DNA from: Methylobacteriaceae bacterium
GTDB taxonomy: Bacteria; Pseudomonadota; Alphaproteobacteria; Rhizobiales; Beijerinckiaceae
Assembly: GCA_019247255.1 (NCBI GenBank)
Contig: JAFAPJ010000334.1
Coordinates: 1-6,520 of the forward strand
DNA length: 6,520 nucleotides
Direction of reading: 5' to 3'
Shown: positions 1-5,858 of the stretch, piece by piece
Numbering within the stretch: the first letter of the stretch is position 1
Layout of the letters: each line of letters opens with the position of its first letter
Notes under the pieces: generated by a model
What the model was told of the DNA's origin: nothing
Databases searched by the model: none
Seen by the model: only the letters and a program-made list of their open reading frames with translations
Made by a program: the position numbers and the translations under genes

Positions 1-384
1 GGCGGTCGCGAGCGCCGAGGCTCCGATCTCGCGGGCATGATCGAGGAGGAGGGCGTAGCGGGCCGTGCGGGCGACCTGCTGCGACACGCGCCGGCCGGGC
101 GGGGCCCAGGCGAGCACACAGTGAGGAAGGTCGAGCCGGGCCACGGCCGCCGCGACCGCCTCGGCTTCGGCGCGGGATCGGGGCCTCAGCCCATGATCGA
201 CGGTCGCGACCGCGAGCGCGGGCCGGTCCGGCGCGGCCCGTGCCCAGGCTGCCAGCAGGTGGAGGAGCGCGGTCGAATCCGGTCCGCCGGAGACCGCGAC
301 GAGCACCGGTCCGGGCTCATCCTCGAGCGTCGCGAAGAGCGCCGCAGCCGCCCGGTCGTCGAGGGCCGTCGGCGCCTTCCTCAC
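1..384 (-). CDS. tilS: tRNA(Ile)-lysidine synthetase, N-terminal part (runs off left edge)
   Basis: TilS attaches lysine to C34 of the tRNA-Ile that reads AUA, using ATP, which changes both its codon reading and its aminoacylation. I translated the minus strand from GTG at 384-382 and found no stop for 128 codons up to the window edge. The N-type ATP-pyrophosphatase P-loop SGGPDS is at residues 32-37, preceded by the hydrophobic strand VLVAV. The TilS hallmark VDHGLR is at 62-67. An ARTARYALL stretch near residue 110 matches the conserved 'ARxxRYxxL' block of the family. The GTG start overlaps the cpoB stop in a GTGA arrangement, which suggests translational coupling and membership of the pal-cpoB operon. 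The C-terminal tRNA-binding part lies outside the window. In many alphaproteobacteria tilS follows ybgF and precedes ftsH, which fits. The family is clear; the start is well supported by position but has a non-ATG codon. Confidence 0.93.
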   Translation of the reverse strand, partial: MRKAPTALDDRAAAALFATLEDEPGPVLVAVSGGPDSTALLHLLAAWARAAPDRPALAVATVDHGLRPRSRAEAEAVAAAVARLDLPHCVLAWAPPGRRVSQQVARTARYALLLDHAREIGASALATA

Positions 385-1304
385 GCGGCGCAGCGCGCCT
401 TCTTCTGCTCGCGGTCGACGCCCTGCTTCACGCCGGCGGGCGCCGCAGGGTACTTGCGCTCGAGCTCCGCGAAGGTCGCGCAAGCCTGGTCGCGGGCGCC
501 GAGCGCCGCGAGCGAGATGCCGAGCTTGAGCAGCGCGTCGGGCGCCTTCGCCGAGCGCGCGTGGTCGGTCGAGACCTTCAGGAACTGCTCGGCCGCCTCG
601 CGGAAGCGGCTGCGCTGGAGGTAGGTCTCGCCCAGCCAATACGTCGCGTCCGCGACCGAGCGGTCGCGCGGATGCGACTGGACGAAGCGGCGCAGCGCCA
701 TCTCGGCTTGGTCGTATTGACGCTGGAGCACGTAGGCGTAGGCCGCGTCGTAATCGGCGCGCGCGTCCTCCGTCCCGGCCGCGACGGAGGGCGGGCGGGC
801 GGGCGCGGCGCCCGCGGGCGCGTCGTTCTCGATGATCGCCGCGATGCCGTCGCGCGACGGGGCGGGCCGTCCGGGGTTGAGCCCCGACGGCGCTGGCGTC
901 GCGGTGCCGAGCGCGCGGGGCGCCCCGGGCGCGGCAGGCTCGGCCGACGGATCGAAGGCGTCGCCTCGACGGCCGGGCCGCGCGGCTCCCCCGGGTGTCG
1001 CCGCGGAGGCGGGCGGGGCCGGCGTCGCGGCCTGCGGCGCCGGAGCTCGCGAGCCGCCGCCGCGCTCGTTCAGGCGGAACTCGACGTCCTCCTGGAACTT
1101 GCGCAGCTGCTCCTTGAGCTGACGGTTGTCGAACTGCAGCTGCTCGACCTGGCCGGACAACGTGCGGTTCTGGCTCTCGAGCCGGTTCAGCCGGACCACG
1201 AACTCGCTGAGATCGACATCAGCATCCTGCGCGCGCGCCGGCCCCGCGAACGCCGCGGCGACAAGGGGCGCGAGGACGATGCAGGTGGCGAGGCGGCGAA
1301 CCAT
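381..1304 (-). CDS. cpoB: Cell division coordinator CpoB / Tol-Pal system protein YbgF
   Basis: This is a periplasmic partner of the Tol-Pal machine that links outer-membrane constriction to septal peptidoglycan synthesis. From ATG at 1304 the product is 307 residues. Residues 1-25 form a Sec signal peptide with an ARA cleavage site before Q26. Residues about 32-80 are heptad-rich and charged (LNRLESQNRTL, QLQFDNRQLKEQL), which is the YbgF trimerising coiled coil. Residues about 82-175 are a Pro/Ala/Gly linker of low complexity. Residues about 181-300 carry TPR units (DYDAAYAYVLQRQYDQAEMA; ATYWLGETYLQRSRFREAAE) as in the tol_pal_ybgF domain. A GTG at 1340 would add 12 residues. I prefer 1304 because it places the signal peptide at the very N-terminus, although neither start has a clear Shine-Dalgarno. 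The gene lies between pal and tilS in the same direction. The family call is firm; the start is moderately sure. Confidence 0.93.
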   Translation of the reverse strand: MVRRLATCIVLAPLVAAAFAGPARAQDADVDLSEFVVRLNRLESQNRTLSGQVEQLQFDNRQLKEQLRKFQEDVEFRLNERGGGSRAPAPQAATPAPPASAATPGGAARPGRRGDAFDPSAEPAAPGAPRALGTATPAPSGLNPGRPAPSRDGIAAIIENDAPAGAAPARPPSVAAGTEDARADYDAAYAYVLQRQYDQAEMALRRFVQSHPRDRSVADATYWLGETYLQRSRFREAAEQFLKVSTDHARSAKAPDALLKLGISLAALGARDQACATFAELERKYPAAPAGVKQGVDREQKKARCAA

Positions 1305-1366
1305 CGGTCGGTCTGGCGAGGAACCCCCGCGTCCTACCACGGCGCAGCGAGCGCGCGGAAGCGGGC

Positions 1367-1879
1367 TCAGGACCCGGCGCCGCCGTCGAGCACGGTCACC
1401 GCGCGCCGGTTCTGCGACCAGCAGGAGATGTCGTTGCAGACCGCGACCGGCCGCTCCTTGCCGTAGGAGACGGTTCGGATGCGCGACGACGGGATGCCCC
1501 GGGACGCAAGGTAGTCCCGGACCGTCTGGGCGCGGCGCGCGCCGAGCGAGAAGTTGTACTCGCGGGTGCCGCGCTCGTCCGCATGGCCCTCGACCAGGAA
1601 GGTGTAGCGGCCGTAGCGCTGCAGCCAGGACGCCTGCCGGTCGAGCGTCGCGGTCGCGGTCGCGGTGAGGTCGGAGCTGTCGGATTCGAAGAAGACCCGG
1701 TCGCCGACATTGACGACGAAATCCTGTGCGGAGCCCGGCGTCGCGGGCCCGCCGGCGCCGAGGCGGCCGCCATCGGCGAGCTGATCGGGGTTCGACGAGC
1801 AGGCCGCGATCGACAGGGCGAGCGCGAGCGCGCCCGCAAGCCTCAGGACGGGACCTCTCCGAAACCGGGAGAGCGACAT
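1367..1879 (-). CDS. pal: Peptidoglycan-associated lipoprotein Pal
   Basis: Pal is an outer-membrane lipoprotein that binds peptidoglycan and TolB and keeps the outer membrane attached during division. The product is 170 residues, normal for the family. The N-terminus is a lipoprotein signal with lipobox SIAAC. Cys27 would be lipidated, and Ser at +2 favours outer-membrane sorting. An OmpA-like domain covers about 56-165, with the signature GHADERGTREYNFSLGARRA at 98-117. Asp101 and Arg116 have the 15-residue spacing of the diaminopimelate-binding Asp/Arg pair of OmpA domains. C148 and C153 (CNDISC) could form a disulfide, with WSQNRRA following as is typical of proteobacterial Pal. The ATG at 1879 is preceded by AAGGAG with 6 bases of spacing. 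It is the first gene of the pal-cpoB-tilS run. Unusually for a Pal gene, tolB is not immediately upstream; a divergent serC is there instead. Confidence 0.97.
   Translation of the reverse strand: MSLSRFRRGPVLRLAGALALALSIAACSSNPDQLADGGRLGAGGPATPGSAQDFVVNVGDRVFFESDSSDLTATATATLDRQASWLQRYGRYTFLVEGHADERGTREYNFSLGARRAQTVRDYLASRGIPSSRIRTVSYGKERPVAVCNDISCWSQNRRAVTVLDGGAGS
1649..1666. repeat. Triple hexamer repeat inside pal
   Basis: Three perfect tandem copies of CGCGGT (plus strand) lie within pal and encode the alternating Thr-Ala run at residues 72-77 (TATATA), just after the first OmpA-domain strand. The unit is a multiple of three, so gain or loss of a copy would keep the frame. It may simply reflect GC-rich codon choice. 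Confidence 0.6.
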
Positions 1880-1885
1880 GGTGAT

Positions 1886-1891
1886 CTCCTT
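1886..1891 (-). promoter_or_regulatory. Shine-Dalgarno of pal
   Basis: AAGGAG on the minus strand lies 6 bases before the pal ATG. It is the strongest ribosome binding site in the window and fixes the start at 1879. Confidence 0.85.
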
Positions 1892-1946
1892 GACGCCGAC
1901 GCGTGGCAGGGGTGCAGGGCTAGCGCCGGCCGGTTAAGGGAAGGTT

Positions 1947-2012
1947 CGGTCAACCTTGACGAAGGCTTGCCCCGGCCGCGCGACGGCGACCGCGACGCGT
2001 CAAGGTTGATCG
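1947..2012. repeat. Long-armed inverted repeat in the pal/serC divergent intergenic region
   Basis: TCAACCTTGACG at 1950-1961 is repeated as its perfect reverse complement CGTCAAGGTTGA at 1998-2009. With one mismatch the arms extend to 1947-1961 and 1998-2012 (14 of 15 pairs). The spacer is 36 bases. Both arms contain CTTGAC, which resembles the alphaproteobacterial -35 hexamer, in opposite orientations, but I find no convincing -10 at 16-18 bases from either. The repeat lies between the starts of pal (1879) and serC (about 2105), so it could be a paired operator or a divergent promoter element. That role is inference; the repeat itself is directly visible. Confidence 0.5.
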
Positions 2013-2095
2013 TCCGTAAATGCGGCGAAGGCTGGACGGGGCACCGGTTGACCGGCCGCGGCCCCGGCGCGAGAACCGCGGCCTCTACGATCCCC

Positions 2096-2099
2096 GAGG
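2096..2099 (+). promoter_or_regulatory. Shine-Dalgarno deciding the serC GTG start
   Basis: GAGG sits 5 bases before GTG at 2105. No in-frame ATG lies between this site and the conserved SSGPCAKRPGW block, so the GTG is the best start available. Confidence 0.6.
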
Positions 2100-2104
2100 C
2101 TCCC

Positions 2105-3295
2105 GTGACCGATCCTGCCGGGCGGACCGAACCCGCCGCGCGCCCGCGCGTCCCCTTCTTCTCCTCCGGCCCCTGCGCCAAGCGCCCCGGCTGGAGCCCG
2201 GCCGCCCTCGCGGACGCGGCCCTCGGCCGCTCCCATCGCGCGCCCGCCGGCAAGGCGAAGCTGAAGCGCGCGATCGACCTGACGCGCGAGGTGCTCCAGG
2301 TGCCCGCGACGCACCGGATCGCGATCGTGCCGGCCTCCGATACGGGCGCGGTCGAGATGGCGATGTGGTCGCTCCTCGGCGCGCGCGGAGTCGATGTCCT
2401 GGCCTGGGAGACCTTCGGGGAGACCTGGGTGACGGACGCGGTGAAGCAGCTGCGCTTGGCCGACCTGCGCGTGATCAAGGCGCCGTTCGGCGATCTGCCG
2501 GACCTGTCGCAAGCCGACGCGCGCGCCCGCGACGTCCTGTTCACGTGGAACGGCACGACGTCGGGCGTGAGGGTGCCGGACGCCCGCTGGATCCCGGACG
2601 ATCGCGACGGGCTCACGATCTGCGACGCGACCTCGGCGGCCTTCGCCCAGCCGCTCGACTGGCCGAAGCTCGATGTCGTGACCTTCTCCTGGCAGAAGGC
2701 GCTCGGAGGCGAAGCCGGGCACGGCATGCTGGTCCTGTCGCCCCGGGCGGTCGCCCGGCTCGAGAGCTACACGCCGCCCTGGCCGCTGCCGAAGCTCTTT
2801 CGCATGACGAAGGGCGGCAAGCTCAACGAAGGCCTTTTCGCGGGCGACACGATCAACACGCCCTCGCTCCTCTGCGTTGAGGATTGGCTGGACGCGCTCG
2901 GCTGGGCGCAGGCGGTCGGCGGTCTCCCGGCCCTGATGGCGCGGGCGGACGCGAACGCCGCGCTCGTCACGGCCTGGGCCGAGCGCTCGGGCTGGGCCGC
3001 CAATCTCGCGAGCCGCCCGGAGATCGCGTCGAACACGAGCGTCTGCCTCGCGATGGCCGATCCCGAGCTCCTGGCCCGGGGTCCGGAAACGGTGGCGGCC
3101 GTGGCCAAAGGGATCGCCCGGACGCTCGAGGACAAGGGCGTCGCCTTCGACATCGGCGCCTATCGCGACGCCCCGCCGGGTCTGCGCATCTGGTGCGGCG
3201 CGACGGTCGAGCGGGACGACATCGCGGCCCTGCTGCCCTGGCTCGACTGGGCTTATGCGGGCGAGACCGCGCGGCTCGTCGCCCGCGCGGCCTGA
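2105..3295 (+). CDS. serC: Phosphoserine aminotransferase, Methanosarcina/Rhizobiales type
   Basis: SerC converts 3-phosphohydroxypyruvate and glutamate to phosphoserine and 2-oxoglutarate, the second step of the phosphorylated serine pathway, using pyridoxal phosphate (PLP) in the cytoplasm. From GTG at 2105 the product is 396 residues, slightly longer than is usual for this subfamily. The N-terminal block FFSSGPCAKRPGW (18-30) followed by GRSHRAPAGKAKL is characteristic of the divergent class V aminotransferase branch described as 'Methanosarcina type'. FTWNGTTSG at 146-154 is in the PLP pocket, Asp174 in ICDATSAAF is the likely PLP ring-nitrogen partner, and Lys198 in SWQKALGGEAG is the likely Schiff-base lysine. 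INTPS at 250-254 is also conserved. The open frame extends upstream to 1583, but that part overlaps pal antisense and looks non-coding. serA, often adjacent in Rhizobiales, is not the next gene. A serine-glyoxylate aminotransferase is less likely given the N-terminal signature. Confidence 0.92.
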   Translation: MTDPAGRTEPAARPRVPFFSSGPCAKRPGWSPAALADAALGRSHRAPAGKAKLKRAIDLTREVLQVPATHRIAIVPASDTGAVEMAMWSLLGARGVDVLAWETFGETWVTDAVKQLRLADLRVIKAPFGDLPDLSQADARARDVLFTWNGTTSGVRVPDARWIPDDRDGLTICDATSAAFAQPLDWPKLDVVTFSWQKALGGEAGHGMLVLSPRAVARLESYTPPWPLPKLFRMTKGGKLNEGLFAGDTINTPSLLCVEDWLDALGWAQAVGGLPALMARADANAALVTAWAERSGWAANLASRPEIASNTSVCLAMADPELLARGPETVAAVAKGIARTLEDKGVAFDIGAYRDAPPGLRIWCGATVERDDIAALLPWLDWAYAGETARLVARAA

Positions 3296-3359
3296 CGCGG
3301 CCGGGGGCGCCGGTCGGCCGGGGGGCTGCGAGCCGTCGCGTCGCGCGTGAGCCGGGCCG

Positions 3360-3395
3360 GGGCCTCGCTCCCTGAAAGGGTGCTTCGAAAGGCCC
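3360..3395 (+). promoter_or_regulatory. Possible leader stem that could mask the permease ribosome site
   Basis: GGGCCT at 3360-3365 pairs perfectly with AGGCCC at 3390-3395, enclosing a small CCCT/AGGG hairpin (3370-3373 with 3377-3380, loop GAA). The 3' arm covers the last bases of the GAAAGG ribosome site. The pairing is visible, but any control of translation is inference, and chance pairing is common at this GC content. Confidence 0.3.
3387..3392 (+). promoter_or_regulatory. Shine-Dalgarno deciding the permease TTG start
   Basis: GAAAGG lies 6 bases before TTG at 3399. The TTG immediately precedes the first predicted membrane helix, and no in-frame ATG or GTG lies between this site and that helix. 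Confidence 0.6.
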
Positions 3396-3398
3396 GTC

Positions 3399-4577
3399 TT
3401 GATCGTCCTCGTCTACCTTGCCTTCGTGAGCCTCGGCCTGCCGGACGGGGTGCTCGGCATCGCCTGGCCGTCCATCCGGACCGAATACGGCCTCGCTCAG
3501 GCCTCGCTCGGCATCCTGCTCGTCGGCGCTGGGCCAGGCTACTTCCTGTCCGGCATTATGGTCGGGCGCGTGCTCGGGCGACTCGGCCTCGTGCGGACGC
3601 TCGTCGCCAGCACGGCGCTCGTGGCGCTCGGGCTCGCCGCCTTCGCGCTGGCCCTGCCCTGGCCGCTGCCGATCCTGGCGCTCGGGATCGCGGGGCTCGG
3701 CTCCGGGACGATCGATGCCGGGATCAACGCCTATGCGGCGGCGCGCTTCTCGGCCCGCAAGGTGAACTGGCTCCATGCCTGCTACAGCGTGGGCGCGACG
3801 GTCGGGCCGACCCTCATGACGCTCGTGCTCTCGGCGGGGCTCGGCTGGCGGGTCGGCTACGCGATCCTTGCCACCCTCCTCGCGGGGCTCGCTCTCCTGT
3901 TCGCCGCCACGGGCTCTGCCTGGCGCGCGGAGGCTATTCCGGCGATCGTGCGGGTCGCGCCGCGCAAGGCGCCCTGGGCGGCGCTGAAGCATCCGCTCGT
4001 CCCGGTCCAGACGGCCTTGTTCTTCACCTATACCGGGGTCGAGGCGACGCTCGGCGCCTGGGCCTTCACAACCTTGCACGAGGAGCGCGGCGCGCCGGCG
4101 GCGCTCGCGGGCGCGGCCGTCTCGGCCTATTTCGGCGCGATCCTCGCCGGTCGCGTGCTCCTCGGCGCCGCCGTGGACGTGATCGGCGCGGACCGGCTCG
4201 TGCGCCTCGGCACGCTGGGCACGCTGGCCGGGGCGCTCCTCTTCGCGGCCGGCCCGGCGCCGCTCGCCTATCTCGGCCTCGTCCTCGCGGGTCTCGCGCT
4301 CGCGCCCATCTTCCCGACGCTGATCTCCCGCACGGCCGAGCGCCTCGCGCCCGACATCGCGATCCATGCTGTCGGCTTCAAGGTCTCGGCCGCCATGGTC
4401 GGATCGGCCGCGCTGCCGATCGCCACGGGCCTCGCCGCCCAGTTTCTGGGTCTCGGCGCGGTCGGGCCGATCGTGGTCGGGACCGCGATCGCGCTTCTCG
4501 CCCTTCACGAGGCGCTGCTGCGGCTTGCGCGCCGTCATGCGCTCGACAGCCCTGACGTGCGGTTCGCGCTTCGTTAA
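3399..4577 (+). CDS. Major facilitator superfamily permease, substrate unknown
   Basis: This is an inner-membrane secondary transporter of 392 residues with about 12 hydrophobic segments. Approximate positions are 2-22, 33-55, 66-87, 91-113, 128-147, 151-171, 198-222, 232-257, 265-285, 287-308, 325-350 and 353-377. The longer hydrophilic loop at 172-197 between helices 6 and 7 is typical of the superfamily. A loop 2-3 motif GRVLGRLGLVRT (56-67) is mirrored in the second half by GRVLLGAAVDVIGADR (251-266), which retains the D/R pattern of motif A. NWLHACYSVGATVGP (123-137) resembles the helix 5 region of FucP/YbjJ-like and BSC6-like permeases, some of which carry sugars, but I cannot assign a substrate. 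The start is TTG at 3399. The gene is 103 bases downstream of serC and 15 bases upstream of the M23 peptidase, so co-transcription with the latter is likely. Confidence 0.88.
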   Translation: MIVLVYLAFVSLGLPDGVLGIAWPSIRTEYGLAQASLGILLVGAGPGYFLSGIMVGRVLGRLGLVRTLVASTALVALGLAAFALALPWPLPILALGIAGLGSGTIDAGINAYAAARFSARKVNWLHACYSVGATVGPTLMTLVLSAGLGWRVGYAILATLLAGLALLFAATGSAWRAEAIPAIVRVAPRKAPWAALKHPLVPVQTALFFTYTGVEATLGAWAFTTLHEERGAPAALAGAAVSAYFGAILAGRVLLGAAVDVIGADRLVRLGTLGTLAGALLFAAGPAPLAYLGLVLAGLALAPIFPTLISRTAERLAPDIAIHAVGFKVSAAMVGSAALPIATGLAAQFLGLGAVGPIVVGTAIALLALHEALLRLARRHALDSPDVRFALR

Positions 4578-4584
4578 CGGTAAC

Positions 4585-4588
4585 GAGG
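4585..4588 (+). promoter_or_regulatory. Shine-Dalgarno of the M23 peptidase gene
   Basis: GAGG lies 4 bases before ATG at 4593. A GTG at 4590 is too close to it, and an ATG at 4617 has no such site. It sits just after the permease stop, in a short AT-richer patch containing the palindrome CGTTAACG and two copies of TAACG. Confidence 0.55.
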
Positions 4589-4592
4589 TGTG

Positions 4593-5858
4593 ATGGCGGT
4601 GTTCCCGGACCCGCCCATGCGATTCGGCCTCGACCCAGCACCCGCTTCACCGACGCTCCGTCACATCGCCGTCCCCCGCCCGGCCCTCCTCGGAGCGGTC
4701 GCAGGCGGCGCGCTGCTTCTCGCCTGGGCCGGCGTCACGACCTGGTACATCCTGGCCCGGGACGAGGTCGCGGCCGGCTTCTTCGCCCGTCAGACGGAGC
4801 TGCGCTACGCCTACGAGGATCGGATCGGCGTGCTGAGCGCTCGGCTCGAGCGCGAGATCACCCAGAACATGGTCGAGCGGAGCGGGCAGGAGGCGCGCAT
4901 CCGCAACCTCGCGGAGCGCCAGGCGGCGATCGAGGCGCGCCAGCGCTGGATCGCCGCGGCGGCCGACCGTGCGGCGCGCCATGGGGTCGCCGGGCCGCTC
5001 GCGGCGAAGGACGAACCGGCGCCGGCTCGCGCGGCAGACACGGCCGAGAAGCCCGCGCCCATTCCGGACGAGTTCGGCCTGCGGCTTGGCGACCGCGGCG
5101 CCTCGCCCGCCGGGCCCGACGTCGCGGTCGTTCCCACCCCGCGCGACCGCCTCTCCGCGCTCCAGGATTCGCTGACGCGAGTCGCCGCCGCGGACACCCG
5201 CTTGGTCGAGGCGCTCGGGGCTGCGGCGCGCGCCCGCATCGCGCGGCTGCGCACCGCGCTCGACGCGACCGGGCTCGAGCTCGACCGCCGCATGCCCGGC
5301 CGCGAGGGCGGGCAGGGCGGGCCGCTCGTGCCCCTGCCCGCCACGACGCTCACGGGGGTCGCCGCTGTCGACGCGACCGCGACCGCGCTCGAATTGCAGC
5401 TCGCCGAGCTGGACCGGCTCGCGTCGCTCGCCCGGACGCTTCCGCTTGGCCGTCCCGTCCCGAGCGACGCGGAGGTGACGAGCGGCTTCGGGGTTCGGCT
5501 CGACCCGTTCACCCGGGGGCCGGCGCTCCATACGGGAGTCGATTTCCGCGAGGCGATGGGCGCGCCGGTCCGGGCGACGGCGGCCGGCCGCGTCGTCTCG
5601 GCGGAATGGACGGGCGGCTACGGCAACATGGTCGAGATCGACCATGGCGGCGGGCTCACGACCCGTTACGGCCACCTCTCGGCCTATCTCGTCTCGGCCG
5701 GAGATCGGGTCGAGGCCGGCCAGGCGATCGCGCGCGTCGGCTCCACCGGTCGGTCGACGGGCGCCCATGTGCATTACGAGACCCGGATCAACGGCGAGCC
5801 GGTGAACCCGGTTCGCTTCCTTGAGGCCGGACGCGTTCTCGCGAGCGCGTCGGACTAA
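4593..5858 (+). CDS. Membrane-anchored M23 (LytM-type) peptidoglycan endopeptidase
   Basis: This is a probable zinc metallo-endopeptidase that cuts peptide cross-links in the periplasmic cell wall. From ATG at 4593 it has 421 residues. A short cytoplasmic tail (about 1-28) is followed by one membrane helix at about 29-54, with no obvious cleavage site. A charged coiled-coil stretch covers about 66-128 and a Pro/Ala linker about 130-182. A second helical region covers about 184-285, and a C-terminal LytM domain about 286-415. The zinc ligands H313 and D317 (HTGVD) and H394 of HVH are present, as are the catalytic H361 (RYGHLS) and H392, so the enzyme should be active rather than an EnvC-like activator. 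The layout resembles alphaproteobacterial envelope M23 proteins such as the polar-growth factor RgsM; orthology is only a suggestion. Its stop overlaps the stop of the convergent pgl. Alternative starts are GTG 4590 and ATG 4617. Confidence 0.92.
   Translation: MAVFPDPPMRFGLDPAPASPTLRHIAVPRPALLGAVAGGALLLAWAGVTTWYILARDEVAAGFFARQTELRYAYEDRIGVLSARLEREITQNMVERSGQEARIRNLAERQAAIEARQRWIAAAADRAARHGVAGPLAAKDEPAPARAADTAEKPAPIPDEFGLRLGDRGASPAGPDVAVVPTPRDRLSALQDSLTRVAAADTRLVEALGAAARARIARLRTALDATGLELDRRMPGREGGQGGPLVPLPATTLTGVAAVDATATALELQLAELDRLASLARTLPLGRPVPSDAEVTSGFGVRLDPFTRGPALHTGVDFREAMGAPVRATAAGRVVSAEWTGGYGNMVEIDHGGGLTTRYGHLSAYLVSAGDRVEAGQAIARVGSTGRSTGAHVHYETRINGEPVNPVRFLEAGRVLASASD

Noticed and set aside
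240..1466. A 408-codon plus-strand open frame over tilS and cpoB
   Set aside because: It is antisense to genes with clear TilS and CpoB motifs. The composition is typical of a GC-rich shadow frame.
1948..2022. A sigma-70 promoter built on CTTGAC (1955-1960) or on TAAATG (2017-2022)
   Set aside because: Neither hexamer has an acceptable partner at 16-18 bases, on either strand, so I did not call a promoter.
2044..2055. Near-palindrome CCGGTTGACCGG upstream of serC
   Set aside because: It is short, with a 2-base centre and made mostly of CCGG. Such matches are expected by chance at this composition, and no second copy is close by.
1583..2104. In-frame upstream extension of serC
   Set aside because: The extension is antisense to pal and then crosses the intergenic repeat. 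The residues lack any family similarity, and the SerC signature starts just after GTG 2105.
1843..2727. Minus-strand open frames of 294 and 240 codons over serC
   Set aside because: They have no domain and overlap the serC catalytic core in antisense. The upstream strand switch and the pal ribosome site argue against them.
2967..4538. A 523-codon minus-strand open frame over serC and the permease
   Set aside because: The translation is Arg/Gly/Glu-rich with no recognisable domain. It is antisense to two well-supported genes and is explained by scarcity of stops at very high GC.
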